Shown here one piece after another: positions 25,797-37,989 of a stretch of 64,000 bases of DNA; position 1 is the first letter of the stretch, and each line of letters opens with the position of its first letter. The position numbers and the translations under genes were made by a program. The DNA lies in assembly GCF_964355755.1 (NCBI RefSeq), contig NC_092676.1, positions 8,600,288-8,664,287 on the forward strand, read 5' to 3'. The DNA comes from Antedon mediterranea (taxonomy: Eukaryota; Echinodermata; Crinoidea; Comatulida; Antedonidae). Below the pieces are notes generated by a model. It ran no database searches. It had not been told where the DNA came from and saw nothing but the letters and a program-made list of their open reading frames with translations.

Positions 25797-26084
25797 TGCT
25801 TGCAAACAGTATTTCAAGAAAACTATAGGCCTAGACCTATGAGGACGGTCTGACGATATGTGTTTGGATCATTAGTTCATTTGCTAAAATGGAAATATCT
25901 TCTGGCTTGTAAATGCCATAGGTCACTAGTCCTACTGCAGATGGGCCCTAACCTAATTGGTAAGGGTTAACTCTTAGTTACAAAGTTTTTGCATCAGGTT
26001 TTGAAATTTTTTTCCAGTGGTACATTTACTAAAGCAAAAGGCCATATTGCATAACGTTAGAAACAACGGCTGAAAAAGTAGACA

Positions 26085-26915
26085 GAGATGGCATAAACTT
26101 GAGCCAAACCCGCTTTCGCGAGTTTTGCTGGATAAACTTGACCAAACCTGCTTTAATTATTTTTGTCTGGACAAACTTGAGCCAAACCGGCTTTGGTGAG
26201 TTTTGCTGGATAAACTTGAGCAAGCCGGCTTTGGCGAGTTTTGCTGGATAAACTTGACCAAGCCTGCTTTAGTAAGTTTTGCTGGATAAACTTGACCAAG
26301 CCTGCTTTAGTAAGTTTTGCTGGATAAACTTGACCAATCCTGCTTTAGTAAGTTTTGCTGGATAAACTCGAGCCAAGCCTGCTTTAGTGAGTTTAGCTGG
26401 ATAAACTTGAGCCAAGCCTGCTTTAGAAAGTTTTGGTGGATAAACTTGACCAAGCCTGCTTTAGTAAGTTTAGCTGGATAAACTTGACCAATCCTGCTTT
26501 AGTAAGTTTTGCTGGATCAACTTGAGCCAAACCTACATGCTTTAGTGAGTTTTGCTGGATCAACTTGACCAAAGCTGCTTCAATTCTGGATAAACTTGAG
26601 TCAAGCCTGCTTTGGTGAGTTCTTCATGATAAACTTGAGTCAAGCCTGCTTTGGTGAGTTCTTCATGATAAACTTGAGCCAAGCCTGCTTTGGTGAGTTC
26701 TTCATGATAAACTTGAGCCAAGCCTGCATTGGTGAGTTTTGCTGGATAAACTTGACAAGCCTGCTTTGATTATTTTTTTTCTGGATAAAATTGGGCCAAA
26801 CCTGCTTTGGTGAGCTTTACTGGACAAGCCTGCTTTGATAAGTTTTACTTGATAAACTTGAACCAAGCATGCTTTGGTGAGTTTTGTTGGATAAGCATGA
26901 GCAAAACCTGCTTAA
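26085..26915. repeat. ~39-bp minisatellite just 3' of EGF-1
   Basis: About 20 diverged copies of a unit close to GCTGGATAAACTTGAGCCAA plus GCCTGCTTTAGTAAGTTTT. Copies differ by small indels. The array starts about 290 bp after the EGF-1 stop codon and may be within the 3' UTR. Confidence 0.9.
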
Positions 26916-29166
26916 TTTTTGCAGTTAAAAGAAATTACATCATGAAATCATATTGATTGTTTACTTTGATGAAACATCGTCTTCAGCTTTCAAAAGCATC
27001 AAGACTTTCTTCTTTATTTAAGAGCTGTTTTAACTGAAACTTATGAAATAAAATTGTCTTTGTTTATCCCGCTGGTGAGGTTTTCTAATTTATCAGCTAG
27101 TACCAAAACGAGTACATTGATTTTCCAGCATATTGTACAAATAATTGAAAACATATTAAATAATAATATCCTTTAAGATAAGCATATTCTGAACATCATG
27201 TATTTGTCACGTGATTAAGAATTTTTGTATATTTCTTAAAATCAATGACGTTTGTGTATTATGTAAATGATATCGTTGTATATGACATAATCTTAACATA
27301 TTACCGTCTACATAGACCTAGTATAAACACGGAGAAATAATTCCTCCATGTGTGAAACGTATTTGCTGATACTACTGTGTAACGTATATATAAACAAAAC
27401 AGTTTTATATTATAGCGCTAACTAATACGAATATCACATTCGAAATGTGACGAGAAAGGCTAAACCATTTTAATTTTACTACAAATAAGACAAAATATTT
27501 TCTGTATGAAATTTAATGACCGCGTTTGATAGATATTTTCGTATGTATTGAGTCATTGAGCTAGATGTATTAATGCATATATGTCATAAAGATGGTGCCA
27601 AGTCAAATGTACAGATGTGACTCTAGAGTCCTAGATACTGCCGGATAAAATCAATTCAGAAAATCATTGAAGAAAACAGTTTAATTTCAAATGAAACTTG
27701 AATTGATATTAAAATTTAAGTTTTCCGCTGATCATCGTGCAGAGGTGAATTCATTTTCAATCGTCTCTGCTATCGTACCGTGGGGCCTCTTTCTGTGTAC
27801 TGAATACAAATCTTCGTGTTAACAACGGTGTGCAAACAAATGACGGAGTTTTGTATCGTATTTTTCAAGTGATAAGAAATAGTAATCAGTGAAGTCAATT
27901 AGTGTAAAAGTTAATGTTGTTTAGGTATTCTATAGATTGGTAGGCCATCTTAAGTATCCACTTCTTAGTTGAAAGAGGCAAGACGTATAAAGTTCAATGT
28001 ATGTTGTGAGCATTTTAGATTTAGAATGTGACGGTTGATAAATGCTGCATTTAGCATGTAAAAGTAATGATTAGCATACACTTATTGGCACATATGGCGT
28101 TTCATACGTATACTAAAAACACAATTAATACATACTTGGGAAAGTCATGCGCATTGATATGACGCGTCTAAATTAATATCATCTGGGTGCACGCTATATT
28201 TTAAAATGGAGGCGGGAGGTGGGGGGGGGGGGGGGAGAGCAATCATAACTAGCTCCAATTGATTTGAAAGCATGCGCAGATAACGATTTGTTATTTTAAT
28301 TTTTGGCGTCATGTCATGCAACATGAATACATGCATCCAGACCTGGTAGTAACTAATACAAGCGTATGCTATCGTCAAGAACACTTTGTGTCATCCTGCA
28401 AAATGTAGGCCCTATTAGTAGTAATCTCTGACACTGTTTACTTTCGATAACCAGACCATAGCAACAAAACTTACATTGAAATATGCTCGACAACAGGTAC
28501 CATTACTTAAACGTACGTACGTAATTCGGTATTCGTATACAGCGTGTTTGTTTTTATGAGAATCGTATATCATATTCATAACTAAAATATGAATTTGATT
28601 CATAACTTAATAGGCAAAGCGACTAAGTTTATGATCACAAAGATTTATTGTTTCTTGTCAAATTAACTTGCCGTAAAACGACATTCATTTACATTCCATA
28701 GATTTCAATGTCATTTAAATAAACGCGCATAAATTCTACGCAACTCTGAGTTTTTTGTTTTGCTGTATTTCACTCACCTGAAGAGGCAAATAATTACTAG
28801 TTCATTTATTTATTTCGTTTTCTTTCATTAGGGTTGCCCTCTCAGTAATAAAATAAAACTGCTCTTCCGAGGGGCCCTACGACACATTTAAACACAATTT
28901 TAAAACCACTTAAACTAAACTCAAACTAAACTTCATGCATGTTATTATTAATAATAACTTTTTATACCATTTTAAATTATTTTTAACTGCAATCATCGTA
29001 AACCACCGGCAAAATTTCACTTATATGAATCTTAACAAGTGATTTAAAAGTGTGGCTATGGCTTTAGTGTGGCTATGGCTTAATTAAAGTATAATAACCC
29101 TTTTCTAATTATCCACGTTGTAAAAAGTTGATGAAAAACGAGGTACCGGTACGTTTGTACGCTCTA
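26916..29166. other. Gene-free intergenic stretch
   Basis: AT-rich. The only marked features are a poly-G run (about 28218-28235) and a short ACGT repeat near 28511. I see no exon or RNA gene. Confidence 0.45.
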
Positions 29167-29339
29167 AAGCGTGGTTCCCAATAGCGACGCAACACAAGGC
29201 CGTAACGCAACGCAAGTGAATTGACCACCAATCACAAGCGATGGCTTATTCGCTTGTGATTGCTAACTGTCTATAACTTCGCTTGTCATTGGTTAAAACG
29301 TTTGCGTTGCGTTTACGTCCTTGCGTTATGTTCAAGCTT
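29167..29339. mobile_element. GGTTCCCACTAG-type MITE, copy 1
   Basis: This element has inverted ends related to AAGCGTGGTTCCCA and the interior motifs GACGCAACACAAGG, CAATCACAAGCGAT and CTTGCGTTGCGTTTACGTCC. Further copies: 30934-31114, 36741-36917 (opposite orientation), 61138-61290, and fragments at 12855-12925 and 31115-31190. The interior is itself largely palindromic (ACAAGCGA ... TCGCTTGT). Confidence 0.8.
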
Positions 29340-30430
29340 AAAATGAAACAGTCTTTATTATCGGTTTGTGTACATTCATTTACCAGGCACACATTGCCTT
29401 ATTTGTTTCGTATACGTGTGTATATACACCATTTAACTCGTTATCTTCCATAATTTCTGTCTACAGAATACGTTAGCACTGAGTACATTATGACACGTTG
29501 AATTAGGCTGGGCATTCCTAAATTGAAAATTTCCAACTTTAACTTAATTTTATTCCGGATTTATTCAGGTAAATCTGAAAGAGTCTCAAGGCAATTAGGT
29601 ACGATAAAGTTGAGACATAATTGAAATTGTTATTACAAAATAAAGCATTAAGTACATTATTGCTGCTAGCTGAATCTTGCCAATATTATTTTGTCGGTCA
29701 GTTCTATTCATACTCAATGAATTAATATCATTTTCCAGAAACGTAAGCTTATAGAGAAGACGAGATTGCCGAAGAAGAAATGTGTCTGAGTGGGAAGAAG
29801 CATTCATAGCTTCCGTTCTTTCCAGCGCAACAGTAATAATACGTGTTTTATTGTTTAGGGGCCGGGGTGTGCCGGTTGTGGACAATACTTTATTTTAATG
29901 TAAATTTGTTAAGAAACAGATTTGTTTATGAAGCTTACCGAATGATGTATTAATGTTTCGTTATTATTGTTCTATCGTCTCACACGTATACAGAGAATTA
30001 ATCCTAAATGTCCATGTCATTGTGGAATAGGGAATCTGATAATAGGTTGAATTAATGTAATATGCCCAAAGACAAATACGAACGAAGACAGAACAAAAAT
30101 AAATTATACTTAATTGTCGTGGTTATCCATATAAATACTACTTGATTATTATCATTGTTATAGGAAAATACAAAAACATTCATTTTCACATAACATGCGA
30201 TATGAATAACAAAGTAGTCAGAGGTTTACCCAATGCCAATGTACTGATTACTCAGAATGACGTTAATATAATTACATTTTAGTTTTTCTGATGGTACTCG
30301 AACTCATGCTCCATAGCCTGACATTGATATAAAATGGGCACCTTCGGAACTAAAACTATCGTCCCTTTGTTCGTTTCATGGTAAAGCGTCCCCTTAATAA
30401 AGGTGTCCCCTGAATATGGGTTGGCCGTAT

Positions 30431-30756
30431 GCGATTTTTTTTCGTACATAGGTTGGGGACCCCTTATGACATTATGAAAAATAGCCAAAATACTAAACCT
30501 AACCCTGTAAATAATCTCTCTCTCAACATTAAGTAATAAGAAGTTGCTCTTGTCGAATCCACTGGACGACACAGACAGAAAGCGTTTGCATTAGCGAATT
30601 GTAGTTAGCTCAATTCTTACGTCACACCTCATGGATATGACCATAGAGATATTATAGTTCACTATAATATCTCTATGATATGACTAATGAATATTCATGT
30701 TTATGTTGTGACGTTTCATGAGGGGTCCCCAACTTATGTACGAAAATAAATATCGC
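30431..30756. mobile_element. MITE with TTCGTACATAAGTTGGGG ends, copy 1
   Basis: GCGATTTTTTTTCGTACATA with GGTTGGGGACCCC on the left is mirrored by GGGGTCCCCAACTTATGTAC plus GAAAATAAATATCGC on the right. A sibling at 61368-61673 keeps the same order of interior motifs (AATAATCTCTCTCTC, AGCGTTTGCATTA, TTCATGTTTAT) and also contains a tRNA-like segment on the minus strand. This copy carries a 36-bp palindromic insertion (30642-30677) that the sibling lacks. Confidence 0.75.
30642..30677. mobile_element. 36-bp perfect palindrome flanked by 7-bp direct repeats
   Basis: The arms are 17 bp (CATAGAGATATTATAGT and its exact reverse complement) with a 2-bp centre. ATATGAC lies directly on both sides (30635-30641 and 30678-30684). 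The sibling element at 61587-61602 has the corresponding uninterrupted site (GATATGATTAATGA), so this is an insertion that duplicated 7 bp. Confidence 0.8.
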
Positions 30757-30933
30757 TTCCCGTATAGTGTAACGTATATTTCCCCAAGTTCAATTCACAA
30801 AAAGTGTCCTTTTAATAGGGGTGTCCCAACAAAGCCGTTCTACTGTTATACTTGCTATTCGTTTGTAAGATAATTCGGTAAATATCTAAGTGTATCATCT
30901 TTCAATATTCGTCGACGCAACGCAATGTTAGTA

Positions 30934-31190
30934 ATGCGTGGTTCCCATTAGCGACGCAACACAAGGACGTAACGCAACGCAAGTGAATTGACCAATCACA
31001 AGCGATGGCTTATTCGCTTGTTATTGCTAACTGTCTACAACTTCGCTTGTCATTGGTTAAAACGCTTGCGTTGCGTTTACGTCCTTGCGTTACGTTCTAG
31101 TGGAAACCAAGCTTAAAGGTGACAAATCACGACGCAATCATCTAAAATGTCGCTTGTGATTGGCCAACTCATTGCGTTGCGTCTAAGCAT
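30934..31190. mobile_element. GGTTCCCACTAG-type MITE, copy 2, plus a fragment
   Basis: 30934-31114 is a near-complete copy with ends ATGCGTGGTTCCCATTAG and CTAGTGGAAACCAAGCTT. It is followed directly by 31115-31190, a partial copy sharing GTCGCTTGTGATTGG and CATTGCGTTGCGTCTAAG. Confidence 0.75.
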
Positions 31191-31744
31191 TCACATGGCA
31201 ATCCATTTTGTAAAGGTCACAGATACATTATGATATTAAATATTTTGTAAGTTACCTTCTTCTTGTCAACTGTCATTTTTGTATTGATGTTTCCATTCAT
31301 TAAATAACACATATTGTGCATGATGTAATAACAAACTCAATCAACGGAACCTATCATTTTACACAGAAAAGCCAGAATCTGAAAGAAACTTGATATTCAG
31401 AGAAATTAATTGATGAAATCAGAAATGTCTTTAAGTTATTATTTTAACAAAATATAAATAGCTTTAAAATGGTATAAAAACGATATGTTGTAATTGAAAT
31501 ACCCGTGAACTGTTCCTGTCAAAGATTCAACATTGAAATTTCATATTTTGACAGAAGATAATATTGTTAAAATGAGTTTTTTCTATGTTCTCTATGGGTA
31601 AATTAGGAGCGAAAATATTCTTTTAGTTAGTAGAATCCAAATTAATTGATTCGACAGCTCCATAAACCTACGAGTCCATAGATTTACAGGCGAACACCTT
31701 TTTTTTAACATACCTATTCAAGAAATCTGTGTTGGGTCCCGGAG

Positions 31745-33070
31745 GTGTTCTTTAGCTTGGTTAACTTAATATATGCAGATGACCTTATGCTCATGTCATA
31801 CTCTAAAATCGGAATTCAAAAACAAATAGATCAACTACAGAGATATTGCACAGAAAATAGCCTCACTATCAATAATGCAAAAACAAAAATAATGGTTTTC
31901 AGAAAAGGAGGAAAAATAAGTAGGCCTTAACGATGATAAATTTTCGCTAAATGGAAATGATATAGAAATTGTAAATAATTTTAAATATTTAGGTTTCACC
32001 ATTAACAGCCAAGGTAAATGGAACACCATGGAATAAGTCACAATAGACAAGACAAAAAGAGCCATGTTTAATTTAAGAAGGAAATTATCTGATTTAGGTT
32101 ACAATTCTGTTAAAATTAAGGAAAAGCTATTTGAGACAAAGATCCTCCGTATTATCTTATATGGATGCGAAATATGGGGCCATATAGAAGGAAAAGAAAT
32201 TGAAAATATCCATCTTAAGCATTGTAAATATACATTAAATGTCCAGCAGTCGTGTCCCAACGAGGCGGCCAGAGGTGAATTAGGCCATATCCAATTAAAG
32301 TATTACAGACATATTAGAATGATAAGTTACTGGAGTAAAATATTAATGATAGAAGACACAAGACTACCAAAAATATGCCTTCTTCAACAGAAGACATGGG
32401 CCGAGAAGGGAAGCGACTGCTGGGCACTTAAATATATCCTTAATTATTACGGATTTAATTATATTTTTTATTTAAATGATATAAATAATAATTTCGTACA
32501 TAATTTCAGCCAGAGGGTATACGATACAGCTTTACAGAACGGAAGAGAAAGTCTCCAACAAAACCCACGTTTGCGATTTTATAATTATTTTAAAGCTGAT
32601 TATGTTACAGAGGAGGACTATTTACATGATTTAAATTTTAAGTTCAGGACACTTTTATCAAGATTTCGTTTATCAACACATAATTTATTTATTGAGAAGG
32701 GAAGACATCTTAAAATAATTAGAGAAAATAGAATCTGTTTATTTTGTAATACTGGTGAAATTGAAGACGAATTGCATTTTTTGTTTAGCTGCCCTTTATA
32801 TATCAATCTGAGACAGAAATACATTAAGATCAAAAATCAAAATATATATACTTATTATTTGAATTATGTATTTAGAAATAAAAGAGAATTAAGACTGTTT
32901 GTTATATACATTGAAAAAAGTATTAACTTAAGGAATGACCAAATCAAGAGAAATAATTTTATTTTAATGTTTTAGAAAATGCTTTAGTTTAAGAAACGAC
33001 CGCCTAAATATTGATTCATGTTATGTTTTATGGGCCGAAAGCCAAATTACGAAATAAAGAAAGAAAGAAA
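31745..33070 (+). pseudogene. 5'-truncated non-LTR retrotransposon (reverse transcriptase C-terminal part)
   Basis: The sequence begins inside the reverse transcriptase domain: IYADDLMLMS at about 31770 contains the catalytic YADD box. It continues through the thumb region and a C-terminal zinc-type motif (CLFCN, then H and C in ELHFLFSCPLY) at about 32740-32800. The frame is broken by a stop near 31927 and another near 32036; the longest surviving part is 32064-32975. The 3' end is a simple tail of GAAA repeats (about 33052-33070). The 5' junction falls in GTTGGGTCCCGGAGGTGTTC, a sequence belonging to another dispersed repeat (compare 58846). It is a dead copy. Confidence 0.8.
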
Positions 33071-33669
33071 GTTCGCACTATAGACGGAACGCAAAAGACA
33101 AGCGACACGTGCTTAGTGCGAACCAAGCATTAAAAGGGCTCTGCGAAAAACACCCCATCACAATGGGTGTCTATATTAATACAGATGATGGTATTAATAA
33201 ACATGATTTTATATGACTTTAATTACTACTGTTCTTATTTGTACACAGAAAGATCAATTGCCACCAGTGATAATATGTATAATAAAACCCATGGAATAAA
33301 AAAAAAAGAGAACAGCTGAATATCCGTATACGGATCAATAGTCAATCAATGTTACAATAATAGTAATAAGAATTGGTGCAATGCGAGATTCTTAACTATA
33401 TAAATACAGTTCTAAATTTCACTTACATAATAGAGAAATTGGAAGACATACATTGTACACTTTATTATTTAAATTACTTAATTATCGATATTGTCAAGCT
33501 TGACTTGTTTGTATAGGCCTAGCTAGGCTGCTTTTAGATTGGTATAGAAATACACACATGACACTGACTGGTAACACATCAGTCTGAGTGTACTATATAT
33601 AGTTATTATTACATTACCTGCTTTCAAATCAATTGGCCTACCATGTAGGCTTACCTGTATAGTATTACC

Positions 33670-35139
33670 ATGAAGTTAATGATAGGCCTACCTGTTGTGT
33701 TTATATCAATATGTTTGCCCGCAATGAATGGTAAGGACACTTATTTTTTTGTTAATTTAACCTTTTATAGAACTAACAAGCTATGATTTCCTCCGAAAAA
33801 TAGCCATATTGAATCGGGAACTAAAATGCCTACCTACTTCAGGATCTATAATGAATATATAGGCATACTATCAGTTTTTAAACACTTTAGACGTGTATTG
33901 ATTCGAGGACATTTTCTTTTACTCTCATTGAACAAAGTTATAGAAAAAAATACAAATTTCACTAGCTAGATCTTAACTGACAATTGACAGTCACCTAGAT
34001 ATGGGACTGAGTATATTAGTATCTAAAAGTATCCATTAGTTAATTACACACTTTTATTTATTTTTAGCAATATGTGAATATTATAACTGCTTAAATGGTG
34101 GCATTTGCTCTGGTTGGCCTGGAGATAAATTCTGTGACTGCCAAGAAGAGTTTAACGGTGAGCTCTGCCAATACCAGCCATGCTCAGAAGAATCTTGTCT
34201 AAATGGTGGAGATTGTCATGCTGATCACGGCGCCACATCTCCTGATTCTTATAGTTGCACTTGTTACGGAAACTATCATGGACATGATTGTGAATATGGT
34301 AGGAAAACATGTCACAATTGGGTATATACCGGGTGCTAAAACCTTACGTTAGTTTTCAATAGGCAGATAAGTACGACACTCGATTCGCATTGTGATGTCA
34401 TTGGGACCCGGGTAAGTTGGTGATGTACCCACTCTAAAGTTAGCGATAACACCACATGTGTTTCACATTTATCTCCTATGTATCATATAGCATATCCTAA
34501 CCCTCAACATAGCCTTACTACATGATACAGGCACTACATGTGAGACAAATGAAATGGTGTATTACCAAATATTCATATAATACTGGGCAAATAATGTAGC
34601 TAAGTATGTGGCGATACAGCATTGAGAATTTGAGTAGCTTACCCATGTAAATAAGCCTGAATGGTCCCACTCTGTAGATCAAATGGTTTATTTTTTGTGG
34701 CTGCGCAGTTCTACGCTCCTTATCAGACATCGCGCGCCTCGGCGGAGAACCGGTACATAGTATTTAGTACAGTACTGTTGGTATTTGTCGGAGCCAGCCA
34801 AGACCAAATGAATGTTACGAGCTCAGTGCCCTGTTGTTAAATTGCCTTGGTGGAATCAAAAAAGTAAAATGTTGCTTTTATATTATAGAATCAAATGACG
34901 ATGACGGGACGGAGCTAGGGATCGCAGTCATCATTGCTATCGTCATGGGTGGAGTTGTTGTCGTAATACTGCTTTTGACAGTGGTTTGCATTTGCTATCA
35001 CAAACCAAGTGGAAAAACATCTACAGTTGTAGCGCCAGACCCGACGTCATACACCATACCCGCACAGTATAATACCGATTATTGTATGACAACACACAAT
35101 GATTTTATTTCCGGTACCTATCAAGAACACTACTATTGA
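33670..35139 (+). CDS. Small type I membrane protein with two EGF domains (EGF-2)
   Basis: Exons 33670-33730, 34068-34298 and 34889-35139, all joined in phase 1, give 180 residues. Exon 1 is a signal peptide (MKLMIGLPVVFISICLPAMN). Exon 2 holds two six-cysteine EGF domains, both with CLNGG; the second has a longer loop between its third and fourth cysteines. Exon 3 begins with an acidic stalk (ESNDDDGTE), then one membrane span (about 34925-34995) and a 50-residue tail with six tyrosines, ending in HYY. Plan, exon number and phases match EGF-1, 7.9 kb upstream on the same strand, so the two are tandem paralogues. Known small EGF membrane ligands usually have one EGF domain. No orthologue recognised. 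The gene is compact (1.5 kb) compared with EGF-1. Confidence 0.8.
34660..34850. mobile_element. Remnant of the CCAAGGCAATCTAACAACAGG MITE family
   Basis: GTACAGTACTGTTGGTATTT, TGTCGGAGCCAG and CCTGTTGTTAAATTGCCTTGG match the element at 16069-16294 in order. The right terminus ends about 38 bp before the acceptor of the EGF-2 membrane exon. A third copy is at 44147-44380. Confidence 0.6.
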
Positions 35140-36740
35140 TTGACAATTGTATTGATCGATTAATGATGTATGTATTGGATTATCCATCTTCTCTTTTTTC
35201 GAGATGGTATTATGATATTGGTAATTAATTAATTTAATTAATATGCAGATCCAAAAGGAAGCACGTCTACACCGTACTTTATACTGATATAAAACATGCA
35301 GAACGTAAATGCAGAGTAATTAGCGCCTTCAAAATACTATTACGGTTTGCTAGCAATTGACATTCCTGTTATCTATTATTATAGAAGCCAGATGGAATTA
35401 TGTGAACATATAAATACTATAATAACAAATAATTACAGTATTTATAACTATAGTAGAATGATGAACATAGTTGTACATTAACTTTTAAACTTCTTAACTT
35501 GAAAGCTTTTAATTTCTTGAAAGGGAAACGAATCTAGTACACACTTTAGCATTTACTAGTGTAACTTCAGGGTTTTGACAAATATGAATAAGAACCATCT
35601 GACATTTGGTCAGTTAAAGCAATACGTTATAAAACGCGAATGCAATCAATAATTACCAGTATACATGTCTCTGTCTTTCGAAAGTAATTTCTGAGTTTGT
35701 ATAAAAACTCTCTTTATGCATTAATAGTAACATTACATAACTGGTGAAGTAAGTGACAATTATTTAAAATTCTTATATAGCCTACCTACAATAGAACCCC
35801 TCCGCTGGGATACTCTAGTCTAGGTTCTAGGCCGTATTTTGAATTAATATTAGCAAAAAAAGAATAAACATTTTGGCACATATGGCGTTTCATACGTATA
35901 ATACTTTAGCTCACGTATTTTCCAGACAAAAATCGAAACGCCGACGGGTAGACTGACGTAAAAACGAGAAATCTAGATACCCCTTAAGTTTTCCATAATT
36001 ATGGTGGTGGTTTTACTGTTGTGAATAGGCTACTACGATAATTCCCTAAAAAAAAAAAAAATTGTATTTGTAGAGAGTTACTCCTATATTATTATATGTA
36101 ATGGTAATATCCAGTCAATAGTGTTACTACTAGGATTAGAACACTACAAAATGGTACATTCTCAAATGTGTTCCTTGTAAATACAAATTAAAAGATGAAA
36201 TATGTTATGGACATTCTAAATGGATTTACGTTCAGGTGCAACATTTCATATTGTCGGAGATTAATCTAAAAGTGCTCATTCGATCGACAACAATCTATGT
36301 TTCTAAAGTAGGCCTATTCAAGAGATTTTATACACAATAATGCCTGCCGCTTCCTTGGTTTTTGAAAAGCTAAAGTGTTCGAAAACACCCAGTTTCAGCA
36401 TATTTCTGAAAACACGTGCCAATGCCTATGACTTAATAAGACGGGAACATGGTAGATGTTGATGAAATGTAACATTGTTTGTGAAACAACAATATTTGAC
36501 AGTTTGACGTGCGAGTACCATATTATTTCAAGTTTTATGAAAAAAAAAAATACATTGCTGTTAAAAATAAGCGTACTAATAATACAGTAGATCTATTCAA
36601 GAGACACCTAATTAAAGGTGACATTTGGGCACAAAGCCTTCCCCATAATAGGAGTTGTTCTATATACACTGAAGGTTGAATGGGAAGGAATCACGAACTG
36701 AGAAACATAGTTGTTGGCATACACCCGTTTGTATTCACTA
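35140..36740. other. 3' flank of EGF-2
   Basis: AT-rich with no further exon or repeat family recognised. Possible poly(A) signals occur (for example AATAAA near 35863) but none is clearly preferred. Confidence 0.4.
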
Positions 36741-36917
36741 AAGCTTGGTTCTCACTAAAACGTAACGCAAGGACGTAAACGCAACGCAAGCGTTTTAACC
36801 AATGACAAGCGAAGTTATAGACAGCAATCACAAGCGAATAAGTCATCGCTTGTGATTGGTCAATTCACTTGCGTTGCGTTACGTCCTTGTGTTGCGTCGC
36901 TAGTGGGAACCACGCTT
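36741..36917. mobile_element. GGTTCCCACTAG-type MITE, copy 3
   Basis: This complete copy runs from AAGCTTGGTTCTCACTA to TAGTGGGAACCACGCTT and is inverted relative to the copies at 29167 and 30934. Confidence 0.8.
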
Positions 36918-37129
36918 AACAACGGTACATTAATTTTATTTAAAAAAAAAAAATCGTAGACGTTTTACAATTGTGGTGATCACGTACGGTATACTTGGAT
37001 AGGTAGGCTTATTTATTTGTTGTATACTGTAGAATATTAGTTCCGTCATAACAGTCACTTATTTTTTAATCGACACAGTTATTAATTTTCGATATATTGA
37101 GTTTTGTACATTTTTCTGCTGCTGCTCAC

Positions 37130-37920
37130 TCCATTACTCATCGGTCGTTATATCTCTGCCCGTCCGTCGTTATATTCCCTGCTCTTGTGCTGCCCTCTAC
37201 TAAATCTTCATGACCTTTAGGTACGTGTCGTCTTCTTCTATATATTGTCATCCTTTCCATATCCGTTCCCTTCTACTCTGCTGATTCCCCATCCCCACCA
37301 CCTTCCTCTTCCTCGTTATATCTCTGTCCATCGTTATCATATTGCTTTATCTGCTGCCCTCTTATCACCCCCCATCGCCTCCACATCCCTGTCCGTCATC
37401 AACATCTCCACATATCCTTCTTCTTCATCTTCACATCCATCCCATATCCGTTCCCTTCTACTCTGCTGATTCCCCATCCCCAACCCCTTCCTCTTCTTTC
37501 GTTATATCTCTGTCCGTCGTTATCATATTCCTCTATCTTCTTTTGCCCTCTTATCCCCCTCCATCATCTCTATATTCCCATCTGCCATCAACATCTCCAC
37601 ATATCCTTTGTTGCCGTCTTCTTCATCATTTGCATCAATTAAGCTGGTTTTCCAACGACAAACTTATTCGGGCGAATAGTGTTCACTAATGTATATGTGT
37701 ATTAATATATTCATTTACTGTTTGTGACGTGCCAATTGCACAGCAAATCATAACTCAGGAATGTTAGATTCGCGCGAATGTTGTCGCCTTGTGGAAAACA
37801 GGCGTACAGTACACCCCTATACGTTCCTTTCTACTCTGCTGCCCACTTTGAGCCCCTTTCTACTCTGCTGCCCTCTTTCCGCCCCGTTCTACTCTGCTGC
37901 CGTCTCTCCACCTATCACAC
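37130..37920. repeat. Pyrimidine-rich tandem duplication with a MITE
   Basis: A block of about 188 bp is repeated at 37255-37440 and 37443-37630 (both begin ATATCCGTTCCCTTCTACTC), with a partial third copy near 37130. 37641-37805 is a diverged MITE with GGTTTTCCA ends. 37815-37905 repeats TTCTACTCTGCTGCC about four times. Confidence 0.75.
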
Positions 37921-37983
37921 CCCATGATCACTTAAACTACAATAATATGCATTTTTTCTTTGTGATATATTTAAGAATATAGT

Positions 37984-37989
37984 TTTATT
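37984..37989 (-). terminator. Possible polyadenylation signal of the ACCS-like gene
   Basis: TTTATT on the plus strand reads AATAAA on the minus strand, about 220 bp after the ACCS-like stop codon. The surroundings are AT-rich, so the call is tentative. Confidence 0.3.

Noticed and set aside
31745-32975. Intact reverse transcriptase gene
   Set aside because: The 5' part of the domain is missing and at least two frame breaks occur, so only a dead remnant is supported.
37245-37982. Pro/Ser-rich frames of 70-115 codons
   Set aside because: They come from the pyrimidine-rich tandem duplication, and two frames are open together.
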